From positions 1 through 12,684 of the forward strand of contig DRTT01000007.1 in NCBI GenBank assembly GCA_011372105.1: a stretch of DNA of 12,684 nucleotides. Direction: 5' to 3'. Every line of letters starts with the position of its first letter. The stretch's first letter is position 1. The translations under genes were made by a program, and so were the position numbers. The DNA comes from Candidatus Aerophobota bacterium (GTDB lineage Bacteria > Aerophobota > Aerophobia > Aerophobales > B3-G15). Below the pieces are notes generated by a model. The model saw only the letters and a list, made by a program, of their open reading frames with translations. It made no database searches and was not told where the DNA came from. Below, piece after piece: positions 1-6,315 of the stretch.

Positions 1-840
1 ACTCTATCTTGCATCCACTGGTAGGGCCTTTCTATTTTCCCTCTTGCCTGAGGTGATAGAGCATAGGTTACATCAACGTTTAAGTCCTTTAATACCATCT
101 TCCACTCAAGTGTCTACATCATCTGTTTGAAGGTAATGACGCCTCCACATACTATCTCTTCCCTGGACAAAACGGAAGATAGAATGAGAATCTACATAAT
201 AGCGAAAGGGAACTCCAAAGGTAAGAAAAACTTCCTCCAAAGCTAAAATATGCTCCCAAGTTGTTTCCTTTTCCACTAACTTATAGTAAAGAAGGAGTCT
301 GCTAAAGTCATCCAAGCTTGTGATAAGGTACCATTTCTTATTAGCATAGGGTGAGAACTTGTGATGAGAGGAATCGTGCTGGATAAGCTGGCCAATATAT
401 TCTGTTTGAACTTCTCTATCGTGGAGTTTTTTCTTTCTCTTTTTTGGTTTATAGAAGCCCATCTTTTTTGCTCTTTTAATGATGGTAGGAACTGATACTT
501 TCTGTTTATGTTTTTTATACAGCTGATCTTTAATGTAACTGTAGTTATAGTGGATAATAGGAAGTTCTTTATCCTCAATAAGCTGTTTTTCTATTCTTAG
601 TTCATTGACAATGTTTTTTTCAATTTCCTCATTTATCTTTCTGGTCGGTTTTTTTCTTTTGTAATCAATGGAGAATCCATCAGGGTTTTCCCTGTATTCT
701 TGAAGAAGATGGAAAAACCTTCTTTTTGTAATTTGCAGTATCTCCAGGATGTAGGGAAGTTTTTTCTTATTATCCAGATACTGTTGTAGAAACATTTTTA
801 CCTCTTCGGTTGAGAATCTTTTGTGCAGTTGTTTGGCCAT
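1..840 (-). pseudogene. Frameshifted and edge-truncated DDE transposase
   Basis: This is a transposase of the integrase-core (rve) superfamily, IS481-like. The first 244 residues (840 down to the stop at 106) hold a helix-turn-helix region at about residues 10-60, a basic linker, and the first two catalytic aspartates: D156 in QHDSSHH and D217 in YYVDSHS. The frame then meets TGA at 106-108. In the +1-shifted frame the protein continues without a stop to position 1 (LEWKMVLKDLNVDV, then YALSPQARGKIERPYQW), and the GAA at 30-32 encodes the expected third catalytic residue, Glu. A 1-nt insertion or 2-nt deletion near 106-115 therefore separates D, D and E. The ATG at 840 follows a strong AAGGAGG site. 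The copy is most likely inactive, although a programmed shift cannot be formally excluded. Confidence 0.8.
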
Positions 841-871
841 ACTATCCTCCTTTGTGTAAGTTTTTAGGAAG

Positions 872-901
872 ATAATATGGAAGATTCTATTCTCCAGACA
901 A
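872..901 (-). promoter_or_regulatory. Putative sigma70 promoter of the transposase gene
   Basis: On the minus strand, TTGTCT (901-896) is followed after 18 bp by TATTAT (877-872). The -10 box is 5/6 and the -35 box 4/6 to consensus. It lies about 30 bp upstream of the transposase ATG at 840. Confidence 0.45.
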
Positions 902-912
902 GGATGTAAGAG

Positions 913-965
913 GTGAAATTTTAAAGTTTAAATCACTATAAAATAAGTGAAATTTTAAAATTTAA
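913..965. repeat. Two 19-bp direct repeats near the IS end
   Basis: GTGAAATTTTAAAGTTTAA (913-931) and GTGAAATTTTAAAATTTAA (947-965) differ at one base and start 34 bp apart. The first copy also ends in TCAC (933-936), which forms a GTGA...TCAC inverted pair with its own start. Repeated half-sites just inside an IS terminus usually bind transposase; that role is inferred from position only. Confidence 0.6.
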
Positions 966-987
966 TTGACATCTTTAATGCGGATAA

Positions 988-1015
988 TTGACAGAAAGTC
1001 ATAAAAATTTATAAT
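988..1015 (+). promoter_or_regulatory. Consensus sigma70 promoter TTGACA-16-TATAAT
   Basis: TTGACA at 988-993 and TATAAT at 1010-1015 match consensus exactly, with a 16-bp spacer. The expected start site is near 1022, leaving a leader of about 30 nt that contains AAGGAGG before the ATG at 1052. It sits just outside the inferred IS end, where a second TTGACA (966-971) lacks a matching -10 box. Confidence 0.75.
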
Positions 1016-1051
1016 TTGAACTTACCCTTTAAAATTAAAAGGAGGTTTTTA

Positions 1052-1282
1052 ATGAGGAAGTTTTCAAAATACATAATAGCAGGAGTTGCAGTGGGCTTTC
1101 TTGCATTTTTTTCTTTTAATAAACTCCCCTTAGAGGCATTTAAGAAGTTTTCTATCGTAAAGGATTCCTTCAAACGAGTTTTGCCAAAAGAAAAACCTTC
1201 AAATTTTCATGGTTACGATGTAGTTACAAGTGCCTCTATTTGTGTCAGAAAAAATCTCAACTCGGACGATGCAAACTCTTAA
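1052..1282 (+). CDS. Small single-pass membrane protein, unknown function
   Basis: This encodes 76 residues and no family was recognised. The N-terminus MRKFSK is followed by a hydrophobic segment (about residues 7-23, IIAGVAVGFLAFFSF) and then a basic, Lys-rich tail containing FKKFSIVKDSFKRVLPKEKP. One Cys lies near the C-terminus. The segment could be an uncleaved signal anchor. ATG 1052 was chosen because AAGGAGG lies 6 nt upstream; an earlier in-frame TTG (1016) would overlap the promoter's -10 box. The perfect promoter and strong ribosome site argue for real, high expression. The 3' end stops 5 bp from the convergent GH130 gene, and the last 20 residues look atypical, so the gene could be a truncated remnant of a longer protein. 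Confidence 0.6.
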   Translation: MRKFSKYIIAGVAVGFLAFFSFNKLPLEAFKKFSIVKDSFKRVLPKEKPSNFHGYDVVTSASICVRKNLNSDDANS

Positions 1283-1287
1283 TAAAA

Positions 1288-2241
1288 TTAGGTAAGGGGC
1301 GTACAGTTATCTATAAGATCCTGAAGTCTGCAGGTAGCAACGCAGATGGAGGTATCTGCTGCACCGTAATAAATTTTCACTTCCCCATTATCTTCTACAA
1401 CGAGTCCACATGTAAATACAACATTGGGAACATCTCCTGTCCTTTCGTAATACTCCTTTGGAGAGATTATAGGTATATTCGATCTTCCTATTAGCCTGCT
1501 GGGATCTTCAAGATCAAAGAGCGCGCAACCCAGGCGATATATCTTGCCTGCTCCTGTCCCTTTCACTCCGTGGTATATCTCCAACCAGCCTTTTTCAGTT
1601 TTAATAGGAGGTGCTCCAGCTCCTATTTTGCCTGAATCCCAGAACCCTGGACGTACTTCCATTACAACTTTTGACCTGCCCCAGTAAATGAGGTCAGGAG
1701 AGAAAGATATCCACATATCTGCAGTGGGACCAGTTGAAGGTCTGTCAAAACGAACGTAAAGGTTGTTTATTTTCTCAGGAAAAAGAACCGCATCTTTGTT
1801 TCCTGGTTGAGATACAAGAGCAAGTCTTTTAAAATTTTTAAAGTCGGATGTTTCAGTGATAGCAATCCTTGGTCCATATTTTGAATAAGCGGTGTAAAGG
1901 ATGTAGTATTTTCCCTCTTCTTCAAAAAAGGTAATTCTTGGATCCTCCACTCCTCTTTTTTCATAAGTGGCGAAGGGTTCCTCCTTTGAGGGATACATTA
2001 CAGGATTTTTTTCTATTTCAAAGTCATAGCCATTTAAGCTTCTTGCCAGAACAAAGCAGGATTTTCCCTCAGGTGTTTCTACTCTCAAAAGAAGAATATA
2101 CTGATTTTTGTATTTTACAGCCCCTGCGTTAAAAACTGTGTTACAGGCAAAGGGGATATCATCTCGGTCTATAATGGGATTTCCCTCATAACGCTTTACA
2201 ATATCTTGGGGATATTTGTGGAGATGATGAAGATGATCCAT
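1288..2241 (-). CDS. GH130 family glycoside phosphorylase/hydrolase
   Basis: This 317-residue cytoplasmic protein (no signal peptide) has the five-bladed beta-propeller fold expected of GH130. That family contains beta-1,4-mannooligosaccharide and mannosyl-glucose phosphorylases that split beta-mannosides with phosphate. Visible family motifs are FACNTVFNAGAV near residue 30, the GVEDPR motif near residue 95 with the catalytic Asp, KDAVLFPEK, FDRPS, and the C-terminal YYGAADT. The length matches the short GH130_2-like group. ATG 2241 (MDHLHHLHKYPQD) was chosen over the in-frame TTG at 2256 because the TTG lies in the GGAGG ribosome site that serves the ATG. The gene stands alone, with no transporter or sugar genes beside it, so its natural substrate (glycan scavenging or an internal mannoside) is open. 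The family call is firm; specificity is not. Confidence 0.88.
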   Translation of the reverse strand: MDHLHHLHKYPQDIVKRYEGNPIIDRDDIPFACNTVFNAGAVKYKNQYILLLRVETPEGKSCFVLARSLNGYDFEIEKNPVMYPSKEEPFATYEKRGVEDPRITFFEEEGKYYILYTAYSKYGPRIAITETSDFKNFKRLALVSQPGNKDAVLFPEKINNLYVRFDRPSTGPTADMWISFSPDLIYWGRSKVVMEVRPGFWDSGKIGAGAPPIKTEKGWLEIYHGVKGTGAGKIYRLGCALFDLEDPSRLIGRSNIPIISPKEYYERTGDVPNVVFTCGLVVEDNGEVKIYYGAADTSICVATCRLQDLIDNCTPLT

Positions 2242-2296
2242 TCTTTTTCCTCCCAATTTTTTTTCGGGTTATATTCACTAACAAAAAACATCATTT

Positions 2297-2324
2297 TTGT
2301 CAAATGGAAAATTTGAGTTAAAAT
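2297..2324 (+). promoter_or_regulatory. Putative promoter upstream of the tRNA-Ala pair
   Basis: TTGTCA (2297-2302) and TAAAAT (2319-2324), each 5/6 to consensus, are separated by 16 bp. Transcription would start near 2331 and cover both tRNAs and probably dnaX. Confidence 0.4.
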
Positions 2325-2328
2325 CAGG

Positions 2329-2356
2329 TTGCCTTTCGCAGAGATTTTTTTAAAAT
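2329..2356 (+). promoter_or_regulatory. Putative short-leader promoter of tRNA-Ala(CGC)
   Basis: TTGCCT (2329-2334), a 16-bp spacer and TAAAAT (2351-2356) lie 11 bp before the mature tRNA start at 2368, which fits a tRNA promoter with a leader of about 5 nt. The -35 box is weak (4/6). Confidence 0.35.
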
Positions 2357-2367
2357 TATAGAAAGCC

Positions 2368-2440
2368 GGGGATGTAGCTCAGGTGGGAGAGCGCTTGCTT
2401 CGCATGCAAGAGGTCGGGGGTTCGAATCCCCCCATCTCCA
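2368..2440 (+). tRNA. tRNA-Ala (anticodon CGC), CCA not encoded
   Basis: This is a complete cloverleaf. Acceptor arm GGGGATG pairs with CATCTCC and includes G3:U70, the alanine identity pair. The D stem is GCTC/GAGC, the anticodon stem CTTGC/GCAAG with loop TTCGCAT, the T stem GGGGG/CCCCC with loop TTCGAAT, and the discriminator is A73. Anticodon CGC reads GCG. A73 is followed by TGG, so CCA must be added by nucleotidyltransferase, unlike the second copy. It is the upstream member of the tandem duplication. Confidence 0.95.
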
Positions 2441-2444
2441 TGGG

Positions 2445-2472
2445 TTGCCTTTCGCAGAGATTTTTTTAAAAT
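2445..2472 (+). promoter_or_regulatory. Duplicated promoter before tRNA-Ala(TGC) and dnaX
   Basis: This is an exact copy of the TTGCCT-16-TAAAAT arrangement upstream of the first tRNA, carried over by the duplication. If active, it would give dnaX a second promoter through read-through of the tRNA. Confidence 0.35.
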
Positions 2473-2483
2473 TATAGAAAGCC

Positions 2484-2559
2484 GGGGATGTAGCTCAGGT
2501 GGGAGAGCGCTTGCTTTGCACGCAAGAGGTCGGGGGTTCGAATCCCCCCATCTCCACCA
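2484..2559 (+). tRNA. tRNA-Ala (anticodon TGC), CCA encoded
   Basis: The cloverleaf is identical to the upstream tRNA except for its anticodon loop, TTTGCAC, which gives anticodon UGC, the standard alanine isoacceptor able to read most GCN codons. G3:U70 is present. The 3' CCA is encoded at 2557-2559. The dnaX ribosome site (GGGAG, 2564-2568) starts a few bases later and no terminator intervenes, so 3'-end processing of this tRNA would also set the 5' end of the dnaX mRNA. Confidence 0.96.
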
Positions 2560-2573
2560 GTCGGGAGCAAGGT

Positions 2574-4211
2574 GTGACCTATCAGGTCTTAACACAGAAA
2601 TGGAGACCTCAAACTTTCCAGGAGATTGTTGGTCAGGATCATATAACCAAAACTCTTATAAATTCCATATCTCTTGGTAGAATTAATCATGCCTACCTTT
2701 TTGCCGGTCCTCACGGGACTGGAAAAACAAGCACTGCTCGTATCCTTGCCAAAGCTTTAAATTGTAAAAAAGGTCCAACACCTTTCCCTTGCAACAAATG
2801 TTCAAACTGTATTGAGATAAGCAGAAGCCAGTCTCTTGATGTTCTTGAAATAGATGGAGCATCTAATAGAGGAATAGAGGAAGTAAGAGATTTAAGAGAA
2901 AAAATAAATCTTTCTCCTATGAAGGGGAAATTTAAAGTTTACATAATTGATGAGGTTCACATGCTGACTCAGCCTGCCTTTAACGCTCTTTTAAAAACTG
3001 TTGAAGAACCACCTTCTCATGCTGTTTTTATATTTGCCACGACAGATCCGGAAAAGGTTCCTTCAACAATTATTTCTCGCTGTCAGAGATTTGATTTCAA
3101 TAAGATAGGATTTTCCGATATTGTAGAAAGGCTGAAGCAGATTATTGATAAGGAGAAGGTTAAAGCAAGTGAAGATGCTCTGCAACTTATTGCCAGAGCC
3201 TCTGAGAACAGTATGAGGGATGCAGAGAAGATTTTAGATCAACTTGTCTCTTATACCCAGGGAAATATAGAAGAAAAAGATGTTGTAAGTATATTGGGTA
3301 TGATAGAAACCGATTTTCTCGCTGAATTCACCGAGAACCTTTATCACCGAAGACCTCTTTCTAACATAAAACTCTTACACGCTCTTCTGAAAGAGGGAAA
3401 AAATCCTCAATGGATAGTAAAGGGATGGCTTCACTGGTTAAGAGACCTTGCGATGTTTAAATTGGGGGAAAAGGAGCTTCTTTATTTTCCTTTAAAATAT
3501 GAGGATTTGCTTGAAAAGCAAAGTAACTATTTCACTCTGAAGGAGCTGATGAGTTTCGTAGAAAAGCTTTCTCTTGCAGAGAGGGAGGTTCGTTTTTCTG
3601 CGGTTCCTGAAATTTACCTTGAGATGCTTATGGTTAAGCTTTCTTCCTTTGAGGTGGAGGTGGAAGAGGTTAAAGAAAAAGATCCTCACCTTGCCTCAAT
3701 TTTCGGGAAAATTCTTGATCTGGAGGAAAAAATAAAAAGTTCTGTGTCTTCTCATGTAAAAGAGGAAAAAAAGAGTCATCTGGATATAAAGGAGGAAAAA
3801 AGGGAGCAAGAAGCTGTTAAAAAAGACGATATTTTTTGGGTACAGAGCGTACCTGAGGAAAGAAATGTTTCGGATAAGGAGGAATGCCTTGAAAAATGGA
3901 GAAAGGTGGTGGAGGCAGTTAAAAAGAGAAAGAGGAGTCTTGGTAGTTTCCTGGAGAAGATGCAGATTATGTCAATAGAGGAAAAGTGTATTGTTTTAGG
4001 TTCCGGTGCCAATTTTATTAAAGAGACACTTGAAGAAAAAGATAACAGGAGAGTAATTTATGAGGAGTTAAAAAAAGTTTTCCCGGAAGATTTTTCCCTT
4101 AAATTTAAATATATTTCTTCTGAAAAGTCAAAGCAAAAAAGAGAAAATCACTTGCGTGAGATAATTGCTCAGGCAATAGAGATATTTGATGGTGAAATAG
4201 TGGCAAAGTGA
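2574..4211 (+). CDS. dnaX: DNA polymerase III subunits gamma/tau
   Basis: This is the clamp-loader ATPase that loads the beta clamp and, as tau, links the polymerase to the helicase. The protein has 545 residues. Its opening TYQVLTQKWRPQTFQEIVGQDH is diagnostic. It has Walker A GPHGTGKT (45-52), a four-Cys zinc module (C64, C73, C76, C79), Walker B/DEVH (116-119), sensor-1 FATTD (144-148) and the SRC arginine-finger motif (158-160). The collar domain follows to about residue 370, then a Lys/Glu-rich linker, then the tau C-terminal domain. GTG 2574 was chosen because GGGAG precedes it and DnaX proteins start here; a longer reading from 2499 would translate the tRNA. The linker contains an in-frame A_AAA_AAG slippery heptamer (3767-3773) that could give a gamma form of about 415 residues. 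ybaB follows after 8 nt. Confidence 0.97.
   Translation: MTYQVLTQKWRPQTFQEIVGQDHITKTLINSISLGRINHAYLFAGPHGTGKTSTARILAKALNCKKGPTPFPCNKCSNCIEISRSQSLDVLEIDGASNRGIEEVRDLREKINLSPMKGKFKVYIIDEVHMLTQPAFNALLKTVEEPPSHAVFIFATTDPEKVPSTIISRCQRFDFNKIGFSDIVERLKQIIDKEKVKASEDALQLIARASENSMRDAEKILDQLVSYTQGNIEEKDVVSILGMIETDFLAEFTENLYHRRPLSNIKLLHALLKEGKNPQWIVKGWLHWLRDLAMFKLGEKELLYFPLKYEDLLEKQSNYFTLKELMSFVEKLSLAEREVRFSAVPEIYLEMLMVKLSSFEVEVEEVKEKDPHLASIFGKILDLEEKIKSSVSSHVKEEKKSHLDIKEEKREQEAVKKDDIFWVQSVPEERNVSDKEECLEKWRKVVEAVKKRKRSLGSFLEKMQIMSIEEKCIVLGSGANFIKETLEEKDNRRVIYEELKKVFPEDFSLKFKYISSEKSKQKRENHLREIIAQAIEIFDGEIVAK
3767..3773 (+). other. Candidate -1 frameshift site A_AAA_AAG in dnaX
   Basis: The zero frame reads GAA AAA AAG at 3765-3773, which places A_AAA_AAG exactly in the slippery register used by E. 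coli dnaX. After a -1 shift the ribosome reads 15 codons from 3773 and stops at TAA 3818-3820, giving about 415 residues: the complete clamp-loader domains without the tau C-terminus. The A7 run (3766-3772) could also slip during transcription. I saw no clear upstream stimulatory Shine-Dalgarno at the usual distance and no strong downstream hairpin. Confidence 0.45.
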
Positions 4212-4219
4212 GGTAAAAT

Positions 4220-4555
4220 ATGATACCCAATTTCTTCAGGTTATTTAGAGATTTTCAGAAACTTCAGGGAGAGATAAAGAAAATTCAAAATGAGCTTGCA
4301 AAAGAGAAAATTGTTGGCTCAAGTGGTGCAGGTATGGTAGAGGTTACCTTAAATGGTAAGCTTGAGGCAGTTGATATTAAGATAGAAAAAAGTCTTCTGG
4401 AGAAGGAAAATATTCAGATGCTGGAGGATCTCATAATAGCTGCTATAAACGATGCAATAAAAAAGGCTCAAGAGAGGATAAAGGAGAAGATAAGTAGCGT
4501 AGCGGGTGAGCTTGGTTTATCTGATTTAAACTTACCCGGCATATTTAATCCTTAA
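4220..4555 (+). CDS. ybaB: YbaB/EbfC family nucleoid-associated protein
   Basis: This small DNA-binding protein of 111 residues has the usual length for YbaB/EbfC. These proteins form tweezer-shaped dimers on DNA and are almost always encoded between dnaX and recR. The N-terminal helix (FQKLQGEIKKIQNELAKEK) is followed by the conserved strand region SGAGMVEVTLNGKLEAVDIKI and a C-terminal helix with AAINDAIKKAQE. It starts 8 nt after the dnaX stop, with GAGG overlapping that stop codon, so translation is probably coupled. recR begins 11 nt downstream. The family assignment is secure from both sequence and context. Confidence 0.95.
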   Translation: MIPNFFRLFRDFQKLQGEIKKIQNELAKEKIVGSSGAGMVEVTLNGKLEAVDIKIEKSLLEKENIQMLEDLIIAAINDAIKKAQERIKEKISSVAGELGLSDLNLPGIFNP

Positions 4556-4566
4556 AGGATAATCTT

Positions 4567-5181
4567 ATGTACAGTGTGGGCTCTCTTGAAAGGCTTATAA
4601 ATCAACTCACAAGACTTCCTGGGATTGGTGAGAGGAGTGCAAGAAGGCTTGCCTTTCATATATTAAAACAGCCAAAAAATGAAACTCTACGGCTTATAGA
4701 GGCTATCAGGGCGGTGAAAGATAAGGTTAAAAGATGTTCTATCTGCAATAATTTTTCAGAGGAAGACCCCTGTGCTATTTGTAAAGATGAGGGAAGAGAT
4801 AAAAGTGTTATTTGTGTAGTTGAGGAACCTCAGGATGTTTTTCTGTTTGAAAAGATAAGAGAATACAGGGGCTTGTATCATGTTTTAGGAGGGGCAATTT
4901 CCCCTTTAAAAGGAGTAAATCCTGAAGACTTGAATATTGAAAGCCTCCTCGAAAGAGTAAAAGAAGGGAAGGTGAAGGAGATTATCCTGGCTACAGACCC
5001 TGATACAGAAGGAGAAGCAACTGCAATATACCTTTTTAAGCTTCTTTCTCCCTTCAAGGTCAAAGTTAGCCGACTTGCTCACGGACTTCCTGCAGGGGGA
5101 GATCTTGAATTTGCCGACGAGATAACTCTTACCCATGCCTTAAGAGGAAGAAAGGATATGGAGGAAAGCTGGGATATTTGA
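4567..5181 (+). CDS. recR: Recombination mediator protein RecR
   Basis: RecR acts with RecO (and RecF) to load RecA on SSB-coated gaps. The 204 residues show the full family layout. The helix-hairpin-helix segment is INQLTRLPGIGERSARRLAF (about 11-30), the C4 zinc finger is C57, C60, C69 and C72, and the Toprim domain has its Glu in VVEEPQD (81-90 region) and the acidic motif TDPDTEGEAT (143-152). The C-terminal HGLPAGGDLEFADEITL matches the Walker-B-like end of RecR. Length is normal. The Toprim acidic motif reads DPDTEGE, slightly richer in Asp than the E. coli form. An AAAGGAT sequence lies upstream of ATG 4567. It is the third gene of the replication/recombination block. Confidence 0.97.
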   Translation: MYSVGSLERLINQLTRLPGIGERSARRLAFHILKQPKNETLRLIEAIRAVKDKVKRCSICNNFSEEDPCAICKDEGRDKSVICVVEEPQDVFLFEKIREYRGLYHVLGGAISPLKGVNPEDLNIESLLERVKEGKVKEIILATDPDTEGEATAIYLFKLLSPFKVKVSRLAHGLPAGGDLEFADEITLTHALRGRKDMEESWDI

Positions 5182-5235
5182 CGTGTCTTTTCTTTGGAAT
5201 ATAATGGACTTTTAAATAATTCTTGCGAGGGTAAA

Positions 5236-6309
5236 ATGCAGTGGGAAGGTGTTATAAAACATTATTTTAAGTATTTACCGGTTACAGAAAAGACTCCTGT
5301 TGTAACCTTGCTTGAGGGAAATACGCCTTTAATTCCAGCAAAAAATATTTCCAGTCTACTTGGCAAAAACATTAATATTTACCTGAAGTACGAAGGATTA
5401 AACCCTACCTCTTCTTTTAAAGACAGGGGAATGACGGTCGCTGTAAGTTGTGCTCTTGAAAGAGGAGCAAAAGCTATAATGTGTGCCTCCACGGGCAATA
5501 CTTCTGCTTCTGCTGCTGCCTACGCTGCAAAATCAGGTCTTGACTGTATTGTCCTTATTCCAGAAGGGGCTATAGCTTTGGGAAAACTTTCTCAGGCTCT
5601 TTTACACGGGGCAAAGGTTATAGCTGTGAAGGGAAATTTTGATGATGCTTTAGAACTTGTAAGAGAGATAACTTCCAAATATCCTGTTGCTCTTGTTAAT
5701 TCTTTAAATCCTGACAGAATTGAGGGACAGAAAACAGCAGCCTTTGAGGTATGCGATGTATTGGGTCAGGCTCCTCATTTTCAGGCTATGCCAGTTGGAA
5801 ATGCGGGAAATATCACTGCTTACTGGAAGGGATATAAGGAATACAAAAATATAGGTAAAATAGATTTTTTACCAAAAATTTTGGGTTTCCAGGCTGCAGG
5901 TGCAGCCCCTCTTGTGGAAGGATACCCTTTTAAAAACCCTCAAACAATTGCCACTGCTATCAGGATAGGTAATCCTGCTCGGTGGAAGGAAGCAATTGCT
6001 GCAGCACAGGAATCAGGAGGTTTAATTGAGAAGGTGGAGGATGAGGAAATTATTCAGGCTTATAAACTGCTTGCCAGCAAAGAGGGAATTTTTGTTGAGC
6101 CTGCTTCTGCTGCAAGCCTTGCTGGTGTGATAAAGCTTCATAAAAAAGGATTTTTCAAAAGTTACTCAGGAGAAGAAATTAATCTGGTTTGTATATTAAC
6201 CGGTCATGGATTAAAAGACCCCGATATAGCCATAAGAAACTCTCCTTCTCCAAAAGTTGTTCCTCCAAAAGAGGAAGCAGTTTTGGAAGTAGCGGGAATA
6301 AAGTTGTAG
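5236..6309 (+). CDS. thrC: Threonine synthase (PLP-dependent)
   Basis: This enzyme converts O-phosphohomoserine to threonine, the last step of threonine synthesis. The 357-residue protein belongs to fold-type II PLP enzymes of the short threonine synthase class. The opening [11 protein letters not shown] is followed by [11 protein letters not shown] with Schiff-base Lys62, then [17 protein letters not shown] (about 85-101) for phosphate and substrate contact, and [14 protein letters not shown], the PLP-phosphate loop. [10 protein letters not shown] and [12 protein letters not shown] complete the family pattern. ATG 5236 follows GAGGG and gives the usual N-terminus; the longer TTG start (5194) has no ribosome site and adds 14 atypical residues. 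It lies 54 nt after recR on the same strand, without an obvious terminator. No other threonine genes are in the window. Confidence 0.95.
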   Translation: MQWEGVIKHYFKYLPVTEKTPVVTLLEGNTPLIPAKNISSLLGKNINIYLKYEGLNPTSSFKDRGMTVAVSCALERGAKAIMCASTGNTSASAAAYAAKSGLDCIVLIPEGAIALGKLSQALLHGAKVIAVKGNFDDALELVREITSKYPVALVNSLNPDRIEGQKTAAFEVCDVLGQAPHFQAMPVGNAGNITAYWKGYKEYKNIGKIDFLPKILGFQAAGAAPLVEGYPFKNPQTIATAIRIGNPARWKEAIAAAQESGGLIEKVEDEEIIQAYKLLASKEGIFVEPASAASLAGVIKLHKKGFFKSYSGEEINLVCILTGHGLKDPDIAIRNSPSPKVVPPKEEAVLEVAGIKL

Positions 6310-6315
6310 CTTGAA

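Larger units (their letters stand above)
1..971 (-). mobile_element. Partial insertion sequence with DDE transposase (IS481/integrase-core type)
   Basis: This is the 5' (right-hand) part of an insertion sequence whose left end lies beyond the window. It consists of a leftward transposase gene (1-840), its promoter (872-901) and a terminal region with two near-identical 19-bp repeats (913-931 and 947-965). The outer boundary is placed at about 971 by inference: reading inward on the minus strand, the sequence starts TGTCAATT, and TGT/ACA termini are usual for IS481-like elements. The other terminus and any target-site duplication are not visible, so the exact edge is unproven. Confidence 0.6.
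2327..2556 (+). repeat. Tandem duplication (116-bp unit) carrying leader plus tRNA-Ala
   Basis: Segments 2327-2440 and 2443-2556 are 114 bp long and differ at only two positions: 2401/2517 (C/T) and 2405/2521 (T/C). Both differences fall in the anticodon loop (tRNA positions 34 and 38). The 41-bp non-coding leader is identical in both copies, which points to recent duplication or ongoing gene conversion. Confidence 0.95.

Noticed and set aside
913..965. CRISPR-like repeat pair
   Set aside because: There are only two copies with a 15-bp spacer, very AT-rich and inside an IS end; no array or cas genes.
1240..1494. Plus-strand ORF of 84 codons
   Set aside because: It overlaps the small membrane gene and runs antisense to GH130, has no ribosome site and shows no family resemblance.
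2268..2304. Minus-strand TTGACA (2304-2299) with TATAAC (2273-2268) as a GH130 promoter
   Set aside because: The spacer is 25 bp, too long for a sigma70 promoter.
2356..2595. Minus-strand ORF of 79 codons over the tRNA genes
   Set aside because: It is the antisense translation of the duplicated tRNA-Ala genes, not a protein gene.
3795..3824. Further A-runs in the dnaX linker (A_AAA_AGG at 3797-3803 and T_AAA_AAA at 3818-3824) as slippery sites
   Set aside because: Neither fits the X_XXY_YYZ rule in the zero frame; only 3767-3773 does.
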